Notes under the pieces: model-generated | What the model was told of the DNA's origin: nothing | The model's database searches: none | Seen by the model: the letters and a program-made list of their open reading frames with translations, nothing else | From: a virus | Virus record (IMG/VR): IMGVR_UViG_3300002835_000319 | Span: 1 to 47,657 of that record | Length of the DNA stretch: 47,657 nt | Reading direction: 5' to 3' (one strand) | Shown: positions 1-9,112 of the stretch, in pieces | How positions within the stretch are numbered: the stretch's first letter is position 1 | How the letters are laid out: every line of letters starts with the position of its first letter | Program-made: the position numbers and the translations under genes

Positions 1-845
1 CCTAGTTCACTAAAGTCAAACTCCCCTTTAGCTTCGTCAAAATACGAGTAGATGTCAGCAAGTTGTGCAAGTGCTTTTGGTGATTTGCTGATCAAGTCGT
101 TTTTACGTGCAGCTTCATCGGGTTTGAGGTTTTCCAGTACCGCTTGTTTCCTGGCCTGGTCCCAATCAAGGCTTTGTACAGTATCATAAAGTTGTTCGTA
201 AAACTGCACACGCTGTTGTTCTTCTTGTAATTTTTGTTGACGTACAAGTTCTAACTGTTCTTGTTTTTCTTGTTGTACAAGTTGTTGTTGGTCATTATAT
301 ACTTCCTGTGCTTTTTCAAGTAATAGACCATCTTGTAACAAGTCGTCAAGATAACGTGTGGCTTTTTCTTCTGTAGGGAACAACTTGGTCTGCATGATGA
401 GCGGTTTGAGGAACTCATACGCTTCATCATCAGTGGTAGGCGCTTCTATGGAAGAAGGCCTTAAATAATATGTGTCAAAGAACTCGGCAAAATCCTGTAC
501 GGAAAGATCAGGTTTTTGAAAACTTAACTGAAGAAGTTCTTGTGCAAAATCAGGTAAGGTAGATACTGCCTGGGCAAACATCTGTTCCGGTAAATCGGCA
601 ACTAATGTTTCAAAGTTTTCAACAGTAGGTTGAAACTCTTCATCCTCAGGTATGATGTTGGACTCTACCAAAATATCATAGAGTACTTTTACCCTATCAT
701 CAATTTCTTCTTCAGGACTATCCTCAAGGTTATTATCAGGGGTTTCTTGAGGTTCGTCTTCAATGACTTCCTTCTCTACAGGTTCTTCCAAGTTCACTGG
801 TTCATCAAATCCTATCAGATCTTCAAACAGCGATTTTTTTTCCAT
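1..845 (-). CDS. Scaffold-like acidic coiled-coil protein (C-terminus cut by window edge)
   Basis: An open frame starts at the ATG on the complement of 843-845 and runs without a stop to base 1, so about 281 codons are visible and the end is missing. The N-terminus (MEKKSLFEDLIGFDEPVNL) leads into a very Glu/Asp-rich segment. A Gln/Glu-rich stretch around residues 190-220 (QQQLVQQEKQEQ) looks like a coiled coil. The gene lies 35 bp downstream of the portal gene on the same strand. In tailed phages this is where scaffold or head-maturation genes usually sit, before the major capsid gene. Composition and position suggest a capsid scaffold; no enzymatic motif is visible. The role is inferred, the reading frame is clear. 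Confidence 0.75.
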   Translation of the reverse strand, partial: MEKKSLFEDLIGFDEPVNLEEPVEKEVIEDEPQETPDNNLEDSPEEEIDDRVKVLYDILVESNIIPEDEEFQPTVENFETLVADLPEQMFAQAVSTLPDFAQELLQLSFQKPDLSVQDFAEFFDTYYLRPSSIEAPTTDDEAYEFLKPLIMQTKLFPTEEKATRYLDDLLQDGLLLEKAQEVYNDQQQLVQQEKQEQLELVRQQKLQEEQQRVQFYEQLYDTVQSLDWDQARKQAVLENLKPDEAARKNDLISKSPKALAQLADIYSYFDEAKGEFDFSEL

Positions 846-880
846 TGTCTCAAAATTAGAATTAACTTAAATAAAATACT

Positions 881-3406
881 TTACTTTGATTTTTGATTCA
901 TACTACTTGCTTTGATACGGGCAAGGTTTTCTTCATGTTGTCTGTCTTTTTCTTTTTCGCTAGCTTCAAATATTTGTTTTTCCCTATCTCTTTCAATAAG
1001 ATCGTTTTCTTTGTTCTTATTGATGTCATATTGATTAGCTAATGATTGTGCCTGTAGTTCAGCTATCTCCCTGGAAGATATACGTTGCTCACGTATCTTA
1101 GCTAGATCTCCTTCCAGTTTAAGATCAGCACGATATTGTTCAAGTTCGCGCATAGCTTTCTTCTGTTCTTCTATTAAACGCATCTGTTCCTGTTGTTGCT
1201 TATCTATGCGTTCCTGCATTGATCTTGATTCAGTAGCTAAGATCTTATGCATCTCTTCTACAGAGTTAGTGGTAGTGAGTGCTTTAAGTACACTGGATAC
1301 CTGTTCCACACCTTGACCAGCATTTTGTGCAAAAGAGAATACAGACTGCAACATATAATTAAAGTACAGTTGTTCCCTACCATTATCAAACAGGTACAGA
1401 CCTAGACCTTCAAGTTTATCTACATGTTTAGGTTCTACTGACATATATTCCTTAGTACCATCAGGCAACATATATTCCAAGTCAAAGTGTTTGAGGTTGG
1501 GGTTATCCTGTAGATAATTCTTAATATAAGTACGCATATTCATAATATGCTCGTCAAGGGCATGTGCCCATACCATATCAAGAGTAAAGAACAGTGTCTG
1601 TGTAGCTAATGTAGATTGTACCAGTGCTTGTCTGTTATCTGTAACATTAGTGTTGGGCATGGTAAGGGATTCCCTTTGTGGCGGTATACCCATACGCATA
1701 CCTACTTCCATATCCAACATAGAACAGAAGTTCTGTATGTTAAGAAGTTGAGGGCTGGTATCTACCACATTATATGTAACACCAATAGTCCTGGTAGGTG
1801 CTGCTGGCAAACCATTTGCACTCCTACCACTGGAATAAAACCTGGTACCTGTCTTCCTTGCTATTACCTCAGCTTTTAGTGTAGGGTCTGTAGACATTTC
1901 AGCATTGGTCTCGTGATCTTGTCCAAGTTCATCAGGTACCTGGTCAACATCAATAGCCCTTTCCTGACCAACATACTTACTAATTTCCCTGTCTTGAAGT
2001 CTTTTAGCTGCCATGTACTGAAATGCTGTAGGCATGGCACGTTGTACCAAAGATATCCACTTAGCGTTCCTATTGTACAGTATCGTACCTTTATACGATA
2101 GTTCAAACTTAGAAAATGGATTATCGCCATAATCAGGTTGAAAAGGTACTTCACGATAATCAACTAAGATATCACTACCTAACCTTGTTACCTCATACCT
2201 CCTAGGTATCATTAAGATTTCAGCTTCCATTTCCAGATTAGAAACTTCATCTACCCATACATACTTAGTAGATTCTTCCATCCACCTGTTTGTATATTTA
2301 ACCTTAGAAGCATATGATGGTATAACATCGGTATCTACTTGTAACGTCACATGCGTATTATACTCATCTTTAATGGTCAAGAAGATAACTTCTTTAAAAG
2401 CCCTGAACTCCAAGTGTAGACGTTGGATAGTTTGATTAAGATTATAATTAGTAAGCTGATTACCTTGATGGGTGCCAATACCCTTTCTCCTAAACTCACC
2501 TAGTGAAGTAAGTAACGAATAATACTTTACATGGTCAAAGACGGGTTTTGTCATATGACTTTCTGTCAACGGATTTAGCGTATAGCTATAATCAAGGATT
2601 TTCTGTATCTCTTCATCATCGAGCCTGTTCTGATATTCAAGGAGTGCATCACCTACAGTAATCTCGTCCCAATGAAATACATAATCACCTTTTTCTATAA
2701 ACTGTGTATCAGGGCTTTTCTGAAACCCAACATGTAAAGGATTAAGTACTTTAATATAAGGTCTACCATTCTTCCAACCAGTATACAAAAACACCCTAGA
2801 TACAGTAACCAAGTCTTCCAGTGTTTCCAGTTTCTTAGACTGAATAGCTTGATCTACATTTGCATGTTGTAGTAACTTAGAATACAGTGACTCGGACTCT
2901 CCTTGAAATGTTTTAACTGCTAAGTCCTTGGGGGAAAGTTGTGTCCTTAGTGATTCTATGTACTGATCGACTTCTTCCTTAGACATACCCTCCATCAAAG
3001 CTTGTTGTTTTTGTATCTCAAGAGATAAGTCTTCATTAATACTCATTTCAAAAGCTTTCAAGAGTTCTTGGTTTTTATCCCTGATAGCTTTTGCCGTAAG
3101 GAGCATAATCCTGTGATTGAGACCACGAGCTAGAAGATCACCTTTAAGTACTTCCAGCTTATTGGGTATAGGATTGTATGGTACAAGGGTTTCTTCAGTA
3201 GCACCATATTCCTCTAAAGAACCACAGTAGTAAGCAATGTCATCTTTAAACTTAGATAGATCATTGTTTACAAACTCATAGAGTTTTTTCATCTCCATAT
3301 AGTCATGTACTATAGGAGATGCAGTGTATGGTACATATCTCTCAAGTTGATATTTATACCATTCCCTGTCTTTAATCTTTTCACGAAGTTTTATAGCGTC
3401 GTTCAT
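881..3406 (-). CDS. Portal protein
   Basis: 841 aa. The protein would form the dodecameric ring at the capsid vertex through which DNA is packaged and ejected. The first ~330 residues carry a portal-like arrangement, including a YTGWKNGRPYIKVLNPLHV segment (around 210-230) similar to the wing/clip region of large phage portals. The C-terminal ~130 residues (about 700-841) are a long charged, Gln/Glu/Arg-rich coiled coil. The start overlaps the end of the terminase gene by 26 bp, the classical TerL-portal order. It is longer than most portals (450-600 aa) but within the size seen in crAss-like and jumbo phages. Assignment rests on size, order and overall pattern rather than a short diagnostic motif. 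Confidence 0.8.
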   Translation of the reverse strand: MNDAIKLREKIKDREWYKYQLERYVPYTASPIVHDYMEMKKLYEFVNNDLSKFKDDIAYYCGSLEEYGATEETLVPYNPIPNKLEVLKGDLLARGLNHRIMLLTAKAIRDKNQELLKAFEMSINEDLSLEIQKQQALMEGMSKEEVDQYIESLRTQLSPKDLAVKTFQGESESLYSKLLQHANVDQAIQSKKLETLEDLVTVSRVFLYTGWKNGRPYIKVLNPLHVGFQKSPDTQFIEKGDYVFHWDEITVGDALLEYQNRLDDEEIQKILDYSYTLNPLTESHMTKPVFDHVKYYSLLTSLGEFRRKGIGTHQGNQLTNYNLNQTIQRLHLEFRAFKEVIFLTIKDEYNTHVTLQVDTDVIPSYASKVKYTNRWMEESTKYVWVDEVSNLEMEAEILMIPRRYEVTRLGSDILVDYREVPFQPDYGDNPFSKFELSYKGTILYNRNAKWISLVQRAMPTAFQYMAAKRLQDREISKYVGQERAIDVDQVPDELGQDHETNAEMSTDPTLKAEVIARKTGTRFYSSGRSANGLPAAPTRTIGVTYNVVDTSPQLLNIQNFCSMLDMEVGMRMGIPPQRESLTMPNTNVTDNRQALVQSTLATQTLFFTLDMVWAHALDEHIMNMRTYIKNYLQDNPNLKHFDLEYMLPDGTKEYMSVEPKHVDKLEGLGLYLFDNGREQLYFNYMLQSVFSFAQNAGQGVEQVSSVLKALTTTNSVEEMHKILATESRSMQERIDKQQQEQMRLIEEQKKAMRELEQYRADLKLEGDLAKIREQRISSREIAELQAQSLANQYDINKNKENDLIERDREKQIFEASEKEKDRQHEENLARIKASSMNQKSK

Positions 3407-5762
3407 TAGTTTTAAATATTCTTTCGTTTGTTACATAATACTGTAACAACTTCTTTTCTTGTTGCTTTCTTTCTTTTGAAGTAGTTGCAGCTAATTTAGT
3501 CTCGTGTTCCCGTAAGCCAAGTACGGCACCCCTGAAACCATCAAAGGCATCAAAGTTACCGTCTAAGTCGTAAGCTATCATTTGTTTTATAAGGAATAAA
3601 CATGGTATCCTTTCAAAGTTCTTTTTGATACCATCATACTTAGGATCACCACAGTGTATCTCTGTCTCTTCTAATAGCCAGTCCCGCATCATCTTAGCAA
3701 GCCTGAGCTTAGTAACCCTATTACCTACCAAGTAACCAAAAGAAGTAATGTTCTTTTGCCTAATATCCATACCTTCTTGGTACTGTGGAGTAAAGCATAA
3801 CAGATAAGCTTTATGTTTTCTTACATAATGTGCCCTACAGTCTGCTCCCCTATTCTTTTCAAACCATAACCCTTGTGGTGGGTTACCATAAAATGCCAGT
3901 AGTTTTTCTTGTGTCTCATAATATTCATCTAAGCCACCTAACGGCTTATCTATATACGAAGCTACGATAATATTCCCTGGCATACCACTGGATATATAAG
4001 CAGGGTTCATAAGGATGTAAGTAGAGCCTACTGATCCACCTTTAGTAAACCCTTCTTCTACATAAGGGTCATGGCCTATAAACATATACATATCCGATGG
4101 TATGGCATTGTTAATCTTCCTGGGAAAATCATATATCACCGGACACCCCCTTGGGTCTTTTCTCTTAGCTAAGTTTAAAGGCCAATCTGTATATGGTTCG
4201 CTTTCATGATCGACTTTATAAGTAACACCATTAGGAGATGCGGAATCCCATATGAGCGATACAGGTGTGTACAAGTCTTTGTAGTGTTGATATGAGATAA
4301 GTTGTTTTTCACGGACTTGTAACTCTTCAACAGGCATGAGTTGTTCTTCACTACCCAACCACATTTCATCTACAAAACAAGGTCTGTTTATCTTCTCATT
4401 CCTTAAGATATTAGGGTCATTGGATTTAGCAAAGTCAGCTCTAAGTGCATTGATCTTAGCTATAGCCATAGCATAATCCGTGTTACCATTATGATCCTTA
4501 CAATCCCTATGTATCATGTAATTAGGTAAGAAGAACGCTACCTTACCATCATTACCTTCAGTACCATGCCTGTTGTGCCTTTCGACAATATTGTAATCCT
4601 GTGGCGATAGAAACATCTTCTTAGCACCTATGACCCTGGACAAGTTTCCTGATGTACCTAAATACAATTCAGTACCAAATCTACCATCACGTGTCAAGGT
4701 AGCTTCATTGGCAACATGTATATCCAACACATTAGGTACTAAACCAACCTCTTCGATAACAGATAACGAATACCTACCACCAACAGCAGCTTGTGAACCA
4801 TCACCTTTATTTAAAGAATAGTTCACATGATAAAGTGCAGACTCTGTACCCTTAGACACCCATCTGTTACCAGAACTGACTTTGTACTGGTGTCGGTATG
4901 GGTTTTTCTTATTAGGTGCTTCTAACGAACCAGTCATATCTTTAAATATAGGGCTAGGTGTAAAGTCATCATCTTCATGCTTACCATATACACCAAACCT
5001 TCTACCTATGACAGGATCTGCTTTTGCTAGTATAGACTTCTGTACTTTATTAGCTAAATCACTGGACTTATCTGTTAAAGATGAACCTAAGACAAGCTTA
5101 GATGTAAGTTCACCGTTTATGAAGGTCTCATCATATCTGATCGCACCATCAAATATCAACCTATGTTCTATGACACCGGCAGTAAAATAACTCTTACCAC
5201 CAGACCTGGTACCTAGGATCATAGCATTCCTAGTTTCATTTTCATAAAGTGCATTGCCTAGTGGATGAGATTTAAGTTCTTTGAGATACTCTTCAACAGG
5301 TTTAAACTTCTTTAAACTTCCAGATGAAGATATAGCTGTAGGATATTCTGACCTAATATAGTCTTCAGTGACATTAGAGTTATTAAGTACTTTTAGACAA
5401 GAATAAGTATCATCTTTTTCAAAACCAGAAAATCCAAATGCCTCCATCAAATAATATGCTATCTCCCATTCAATGTCATCTATCCTGGGTACAGTATACT
5501 TGGTAGACTTGGTTTTCTTACTCGTAGTTTCAAGTACAAAGAAGTTACCATAGTAATATAAAAAACCAGGACAGTAACGCCAGTTGTCGAACATCTTACC
5601 CCACAAACCTTCTATACACCTTTTAAACTGTAACGACCAATATTCAGTATAGTTAGGATCATCAGGGTGTAACAAAGGAGGGTTAGTCAGAAAATGATCA
5701 ATGTTTTCTAATCTGATGTAATCTGTATATACCTGTCTATCCCCAATAAAGTAATTATTCAT
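3381..5762 (-). CDS. terL: Terminase large subunit (packaging ATPase/nuclease)
   Basis: 793 aa from the chosen ATG (5760-5762). That ATG overlaps the upstream stop in the string ATGAATAA and gives MNNYFIGDRQ; an ATG 18 bp upstream is less likely. The N-terminal ATPase shows Walker A GTRSGGKS, Walker B SLSVIEE and a coupling-type LGTSGN motif. The C-terminal RNase-H-like nuclease shows Asp in FIGHDPYVEEG, Glu in GLWFEKNRGAD and Asp in FDAFDGFRG. Together these drive DNA translocation into the prohead and genome cutting. The gene sits between a possible small-terminase gene and the portal gene. The family call is secure; the packaging strategy (cos, pac or terminal repeats) cannot be read from it. 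Confidence 0.95.
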   Translation of the reverse strand: MNNYFIGDRQVYTDYIRLENIDHFLTNPPLLHPDDPNYTEYWSLQFKRCIEGLWGKMFDNWRYCPGFLYYYGNFFVLETTSKKTKSTKYTVPRIDDIEWEIAYYLMEAFGFSGFEKDDTYSCLKVLNNSNVTEDYIRSEYPTAISSSGSLKKFKPVEEYLKELKSHPLGNALYENETRNAMILGTRSGGKSYFTAGVIEHRLIFDGAIRYDETFINGELTSKLVLGSSLTDKSSDLANKVQKSILAKADPVIGRRFGVYGKHEDDDFTPSPIFKDMTGSLEAPNKKNPYRHQYKVSSGNRWVSKGTESALYHVNYSLNKGDGSQAAVGGRYSLSVIEEVGLVPNVLDIHVANEATLTRDGRFGTELYLGTSGNLSRVIGAKKMFLSPQDYNIVERHNRHGTEGNDGKVAFFLPNYMIHRDCKDHNGNTDYAMAIAKINALRADFAKSNDPNILRNEKINRPCFVDEMWLGSEEQLMPVEELQVREKQLISYQHYKDLYTPVSLIWDSASPNGVTYKVDHESEPYTDWPLNLAKRKDPRGCPVIYDFPRKINNAIPSDMYMFIGHDPYVEEGFTKGGSVGSTYILMNPAYISSGMPGNIIVASYIDKPLGGLDEYYETQEKLLAFYGNPPQGLWFEKNRGADCRAHYVRKHKAYLLCFTPQYQEGMDIRQKNITSFGYLVGNRVTKLRLAKMMRDWLLEETEIHCGDPKYDGIKKNFERIPCLFLIKQMIAYDLDGNFDAFDGFRGAVLGLREHETKLAATTSKERKQQEKKLLQYYVTNERIFKTNERRYKTS

Positions 5763-6333
5763 AGTCTTCTTTTGGTACAATCAAATTACCTTTTTCTCTA
5801 ATCGTTTCTTTCCTACCACCATATACCTTAGGTGATATAGACTCTGCTTCAAATAACTTCCTGGCAGCTTCATATTGTGCATAAGCTTTAGCTGTAGAAC
5901 TGTGCATGGCTTCTACCTTGGCCCAGAGTGCTTGTGTATCTTTGTCTACCATAGAAAAAGGGTTCTGCCTAGTCCTTTCCAGTAATTCAGTCCTTACCAG
6001 TTTAATCATCTCAGACCTCATATTTAATGCCTCTTCTTCTTGCTTAAGTGCACGAGCTGCAGGTGATAACCTGTATTGATTATATGCTTCAATAATAGTT
6101 ACCTGGTCAGGGTTTTCTGGGTCAAACTTAGAATAGTACTTTTGTATAGCTTGTAGTTTGACATCTGTGCGCAACCGATACAGTTTATTATTAGGATCAG
6201 GGTCACACCATAAATATACACACCACATAAGTTTACTATCTTTTACCTTATCAAAAGGTGAAATATACTTAAGCTGTGGGTTAAGCTGCCAGAAATCATC
6301 AGTATCTATATTACCATTTACAAAATCAGACAT
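5755..6333 (-). CDS. Unknown protein directly upstream of TerL (possible small terminase)
   Basis: 192 aa from ATG at 6331-6333 (MSDFVNGNIDTDDFWQLNP). An upstream in-frame start would run back into the preceding gene. The middle is a charged helical region (LSPAARALKQEEEALNMRSE). The C-terminus (RKETIREKGNLIVPKEDYE) overlaps the terL start by 8 bp, so the two are translationally linked. Position suggests a terminase small subunit or packaging accessory, but no helix-turn-helix is obvious. Function is inference from context only. Confidence 0.75.
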   Translation of the reverse strand: MSDFVNGNIDTDDFWQLNPQLKYISPFDKVKDSKLMWCVYLWCDPDPNNKLYRLRTDVKLQAIQKYYSKFDPENPDQVTIIEAYNQYRLSPAARALKQEEEALNMRSEMIKLVRTELLERTRQNPFSMVDKDTQALWAKVEAMHSSTAKAYAQYEAARKLFEAESISPKVYGGRKETIREKGNLIVPKEDYE

Positions 6334-6625
6334 CTTTAATGATTGCGTTAATAACCAAAAGTGTTTGGTCACCATCTTCAGTAGTAACCTTGATATTTCT
6401 AGATATAGCTGTTTCTTTAATCTTAGCCAGTTTAAGATGACTTGGGAACTGTGGTGCTGTAAACTTTACAGTAATAAACTTATTTTCAAACTTAGCTACA
6501 GAACATGAACAACCAGACTCCGCTTTCTTAATAGAAGACTTGCCTACGTAATCAAACTTTACATGTCTAACAGATCCTGGTGTAAGTTCACCTAAACTAA
6601 TCTCTGTCGTTTTCCAGTTTGCCAT
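6326..6625 (-). CDS. DUF1573-like small beta-sandwich protein
   Basis: 99 aa. Starts MANWKTTEISLGELTPGSV. It contains KKAESGCSCSVAKFENKFI followed by TVKFTAPQF, the pattern of DUF1573 domains: an Ig-like beta sandwich with a Cys-rich turn, very common in Bacteroidota. In a virion cluster it could be a head decoration or an assembly factor. The gene overlaps both neighbours by short stretches, which fits one late operon. The resemblance is to the Cys turn and strand pattern only. Confidence 0.7.
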   Translation of the reverse strand: MANWKTTEISLGELTPGSVRHVKFDYVGKSSIKKAESGCSCSVAKFENKFITVKFTAPQFPSHLKLAKIKETAISRNIKVTTEDGDQTLLVINAIIKDV

Positions 6626-6839
6626 TAGGGTGAATACATTTTAAAGATGATAAAAATAAAGGTCCTACTTGACAACCGCAATGTATGCAAAAACCAGAGT
6701 CATAACACGGTTTACATTCATAAGACCTTTTTAAAAACTTTAGTATAAAATACTTAGTCAAAAACCATAATATATGACCTTGTACATAATACCAAGCTCG
6801 TAAAGGATTTCGCCTTAAAAGAATAAGATAATCACGCAT
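6597..6839 (-). CDS. Small Cys-rich protein, possible zinc binder
   Basis: 80 aa from ATG 6837-6839; the start overlaps the upstream stop as ATGCGTGA. The basic/hydrophobic first half (RRNPLRAWYYVQGHILWFL) could associate with membrane. The second half holds CKPCYDSGFCIHCGC, giving CxxC and CxxCxC pairs like a zinc ribbon. Unknown role, co-transcribed with the packaging genes. Confidence 0.65.
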   Translation of the reverse strand: MRDYLILLRRNPLRAWYYVQGHILWFLTKYFILKFLKRSYECKPCYDSGFCIHCGCQVGPLFLSSLKCIHPNGKLENDRD

Positions 6840-7449
6840 TGACAATTACTTTTATCCTCTGATAAGGTACCAAACAATATCCATAATGTCTATCCGTACA
6901 AACCTTTGGTAATTCTGGTAAAAGATATTCAGGGTGTGCATAACCAAACTCATACCCTACCACTTCCTGACCAAGTACTTCTGCTTTAGGCCTGATCACT
7001 TGTACTACCATACCAGGCTTAAGTTTCTGCTCATAATCAGGTGTACAAACAATAACCGCTAATGAAGAAAATTCATAAGGGTTAGTAATCAAATCCCCAG
7101 GTGTATGCGAACCAGGCCTGATAGATTGTACCTTTTCTTCAGGTTTAATCAGCAAACCAGATGACGTGGTGATGTTCTCCCTTATAAACATCCTGATAAT
7201 ATACCCATCGATAGGATTGAGAACAGTGTATAAAGGATCAAGGTCACGTATTTGCTGATTGTACCAAGCCTTTTTTTCAGTATCAGATTCCAGTTGTTTA
7301 ATAATATTTTCCTTCTCCAGCCAATCATAAGGTTTAGAAGGTTGGATAGGTGTTTGGAAACTTACAGTTGTAGGTTTATCTTTCTTGGACTCGATAAAAT
7401 CCTGTAACGTTTCATTTTTTAATTTCTGATTACTCTTCAGTATTTCCAT
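6832..7449 (-). CDS. GroES-like co-chaperonin candidate
   Basis: 205 aa. After an ~80-residue polar N-terminal region comes a segment that follows the GroES/Cpn10 barrel: DGYIIRMFIRENITTSSGLL (start strand plus the mobile-loop TSSGLLI), then SSLAVIVCTPDYEQKLKPG and MVVQVIRP (turn and VGD-like strand). It ends LVPYQRIKVIVNA, comparable to the ESDILAIVEA end of GroES. Phage co-chaperonins such as T4 gp31 and RB49 CocO lie near head genes because the capsid protein needs them, and the neighbourhood here fits. Similarity is by eye. A structural protein with a similar barrel is the main alternative. Confidence 0.5.
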   Translation of the reverse strand: MEILKSNQKLKNETLQDFIESKKDKPTTVSFQTPIQPSKPYDWLEKENIIKQLESDTEKKAWYNQQIRDLDPLYTVLNPIDGYIIRMFIRENITTSSGLLIKPEEKVQSIRPGSHTPGDLITNPYEFSSLAVIVCTPDYEQKLKPGMVVQVIRPKAEVLGQEVVGYEFGYAHPEYLLPELPKVCTDRHYGYCLVPYQRIKVIVNA

Positions 7450-7789
7450 CTTTAAATAAATTTTCGTAATAAATATTTAACCTTTTAGTTTCTGCTATCT
7501 GATTAGGTGTTTTCCTTGAAGACTGTTCGATGTTAAAACATATCTGGTGGTAGTATCTCGACAAGTTCCTGTAGTTATAAAACCCAGAGTTGGCATACTG
7601 ATACGCATACCTCTTAACCTGTTTATACCTGACCTTTAACCTAAACACACTACCTATAACAATACCACCAAGTATCTTATGCGGTTCATACGTGTACGAT
7701 TTTAATGTCTTCCAGTAATCATGTATTACCTGATCAACAATAGATTGATCTATAGACAAATGCTCAGCTACACGTTTATTTAACTCCAT
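7430..7789 (-). CDS. Small basic protein, possibly HU/IHF-like
   Basis: 119 aa. The first 50 residues (RVAEHLSIDQSIVDQVIHDY, then GGIVIGSVFRLKVRY) loosely follow the helix-helix-strand start of HU/IHF proteins. The rest is Tyr- and basic-rich (VKRYAYQYANSGFYNYRNL). The gene overlaps both flanking genes by 14-20 bp. HU-fold proteins occur in crAss-like phages, but the resemblance here is weak and function remains open. Confidence 0.65.
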   Translation of the reverse strand: MELNKRVAEHLSIDQSIVDQVIHDYWKTLKSYTYEPHKILGGIVIGSVFRLKVRYKQVKRYAYQYANSGFYNYRNLSRYYHQICFNIEQSSRKTPNQIAETKRLNIYYENLFKDGNTEE

Positions 7790-8099
7790 TTGAAATGTTT
7801 ATCGACAACGTACCATTAAGTTTGGTCAACAGGCTATCAGGCTTGTTACCTTGATCTATCCAACCCTTATCACGTATCCTTTTCATATGTCCTGATAAAG
7901 ACTGTGTAGACATCTTTAACTGTTTAAGAAGTATTTTCCTTGACTTACCTTCAACAGGTTCAGGATTCGTTAATATAAACGAAACTATGTGTTCTTCAGT
8001 AGACGTAAGACGTTTATCTTCTTCTAGAAAACATGATATACACCTTAAACATACTTTATAATACTCGATGGTATTTTCATATTGTTTAACAATATTCAT
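7776..8099 (-). CDS. Winged-helix DNA-binding protein
   Basis: 107 aa, the first gene of the leftward operon. LTSTEEHIVSFILTN, KSRKILLKQLKMSTQSLSG and HMKRIRDKGWID read as helix 1, a helix-turn-helix and a wing, as in MarR-like regulators. There is a CLRCISC motif near residue 20. It starts 59 bp from the divergent glycosyltransferase gene, so it could regulate either direction of transcription from the shared gap. DNA binding is inferred from the fold pattern; a small-terminase-type role is an alternative. Confidence 0.65.
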   Translation of the reverse strand: MNIVKQYENTIEYYKVCLRCISCFLEEDKRLTSTEEHIVSFILTNPEPVEGKSRKILLKQLKMSTQSLSGHMKRIRDKGWIDQGNKPDSLLTKLNGTLSINISNGVK

Positions 8100-8130
8100 A
8101 ACATTCTTATTTCTGGTTACAAAGTTTGTT

Positions 8131-8138
8131 TATTTTTG
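8131..8138 (+). promoter_or_regulatory. Bacteroidota-type -7 element (TAnnTTTG)
   Basis: TATTTTTG matches the TAnnTTTG -7 consensus of Bacteroidota primary-sigma promoters and lies 20 bp upstream of the 8159 start, in the divergent gap. A weak TTTC/TTG-like -33 element may lie around 8110. It would drive the rightward operon. Pattern match only. Confidence 0.4.
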
Positions 8139-8158
8139 TGATAGAAACAAGACAAATT

Positions 8159-9112
8159 ATGAATATTTTAATTATCAGTCCTTGTTTAAGGACACACGGT
8201 GGCATAAGACTATTAGTAGACATGGCCACATTATTAAAAAACAGAGGTCATCATGTAGTATTCCACAGTATAGACCCAAGTACTGAAGAGGAAGAACAAT
8301 GGGCCAACTTACAAGTCTATTACACTAAAGGTAATGATTTGTATTTACTAGGCTACGATGTTATAATAATAGGCACACCTCCTTTAGCCGGTATCCTTAA
8401 AGATTACCCTGTTAAAAAGTTTATGTTCTTACAAATGGCAGAGGAAATGTTTATGCCAGATAACCTAGACTGGTTTTATTCTTGCAATGCTGGATATCAT
8501 AGTGGTGTACCTATCATAACCTATAGTCACTGGTTAATGCACAGGCTTAGAAGTATGGGAGTAAATAGTCAGATGCATTACATAGATCCTGGTGTAGATG
8601 AAAGATTTGTTAACAAAGGTAAAGAGAGGGGATATGTACTGGTAGCTAACTGGAATGCACAGAACAGTGTCAAAGATATAGACATACTGGGTCCAAGGGT
8701 AGCAGGGTTTTTGAAAAAGAAATACGGTGTAAAAATAGTAGGGTATGGTGCTGAAAGGCCAAAAGTATATAGTGATGTGTGTGATGAATATGTAGTTAAT
8801 GCAGGGGTTGAAGATTTAGTAGAACTCTACAATGGAGCATTATTTACCATACAAGCTACCAGGTTTGACTGCAGATCGTTGGTAGGTATGGAAAGTATAA
8901 GCTGTGGTACACCAGTATGTAGAGGTATTATCAGTGGCGATGAAGACGTAAAACATTTAATCAACAGTGTGCGTTGTAACTATAATATAGACGAGATGAT
9001 ATTCTGGGCTGATAAGATGTACAGTAATAGGGAATTTCTAGAGGGTTTGAGAAAGAACTGTAGAGAAATCAGATGGGATATAGAGATAATAGAAAAAATC
9101 ATTAGTATATGA
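8159..9112 (+). CDS. Glycosyltransferase, GT-B type (family 4-like)
   Basis: 317 aa from ATG 8159. An upstream in-frame ATG would begin inside the promoter. The N-terminus MNILIISPCLRTHGGIRLL is the Gly-rich loop typical of GT-B glycosyltransferases. The C-terminal half has a nucleotide-sugar-binding pattern (VNAGVEDLVELYNGALFTIQ, then GMESISCGTPVCRG), the family-4 EXxxxxGxPV-like signature with an initial Glu in GMES. It probably transfers a sugar to phage DNA, a virion protein or a host surface polymer. The stop overlaps the next gene as ATGA. Confidence 0.8.
   Translation: MNILIISPCLRTHGGIRLLVDMATLLKNRGHHVVFHSIDPSTEEEEQWANLQVYYTKGNDLYLLGYDVIIIGTPPLAGILKDYPVKKFMFLQMAEEMFMPDNLDWFYSCNAGYHSGVPIITYSHWLMHRLRSMGVNSQMHYIDPGVDERFVNKGKERGYVLVANWNAQNSVKDIDILGPRVAGFLKKKYGVKIVGYGAERPKVYSDVCDEYVVNAGVEDLVELYNGALFTIQATRFDCRSLVGMESISCGTPVCRGIISGDEDVKHLINSVRCNYNIDEMIFWADKMYSNREFLEGLRKNCREIRWDIEIIEKIISI

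Noticed and set aside
630-896. 88-aa plus-strand ORF
   Set aside because: Opposite the scaffold-like gene and poor in protein-like composition (Phe/Ile-rich). The minus-strand frame has clear acidic, coiled-coil content and context.
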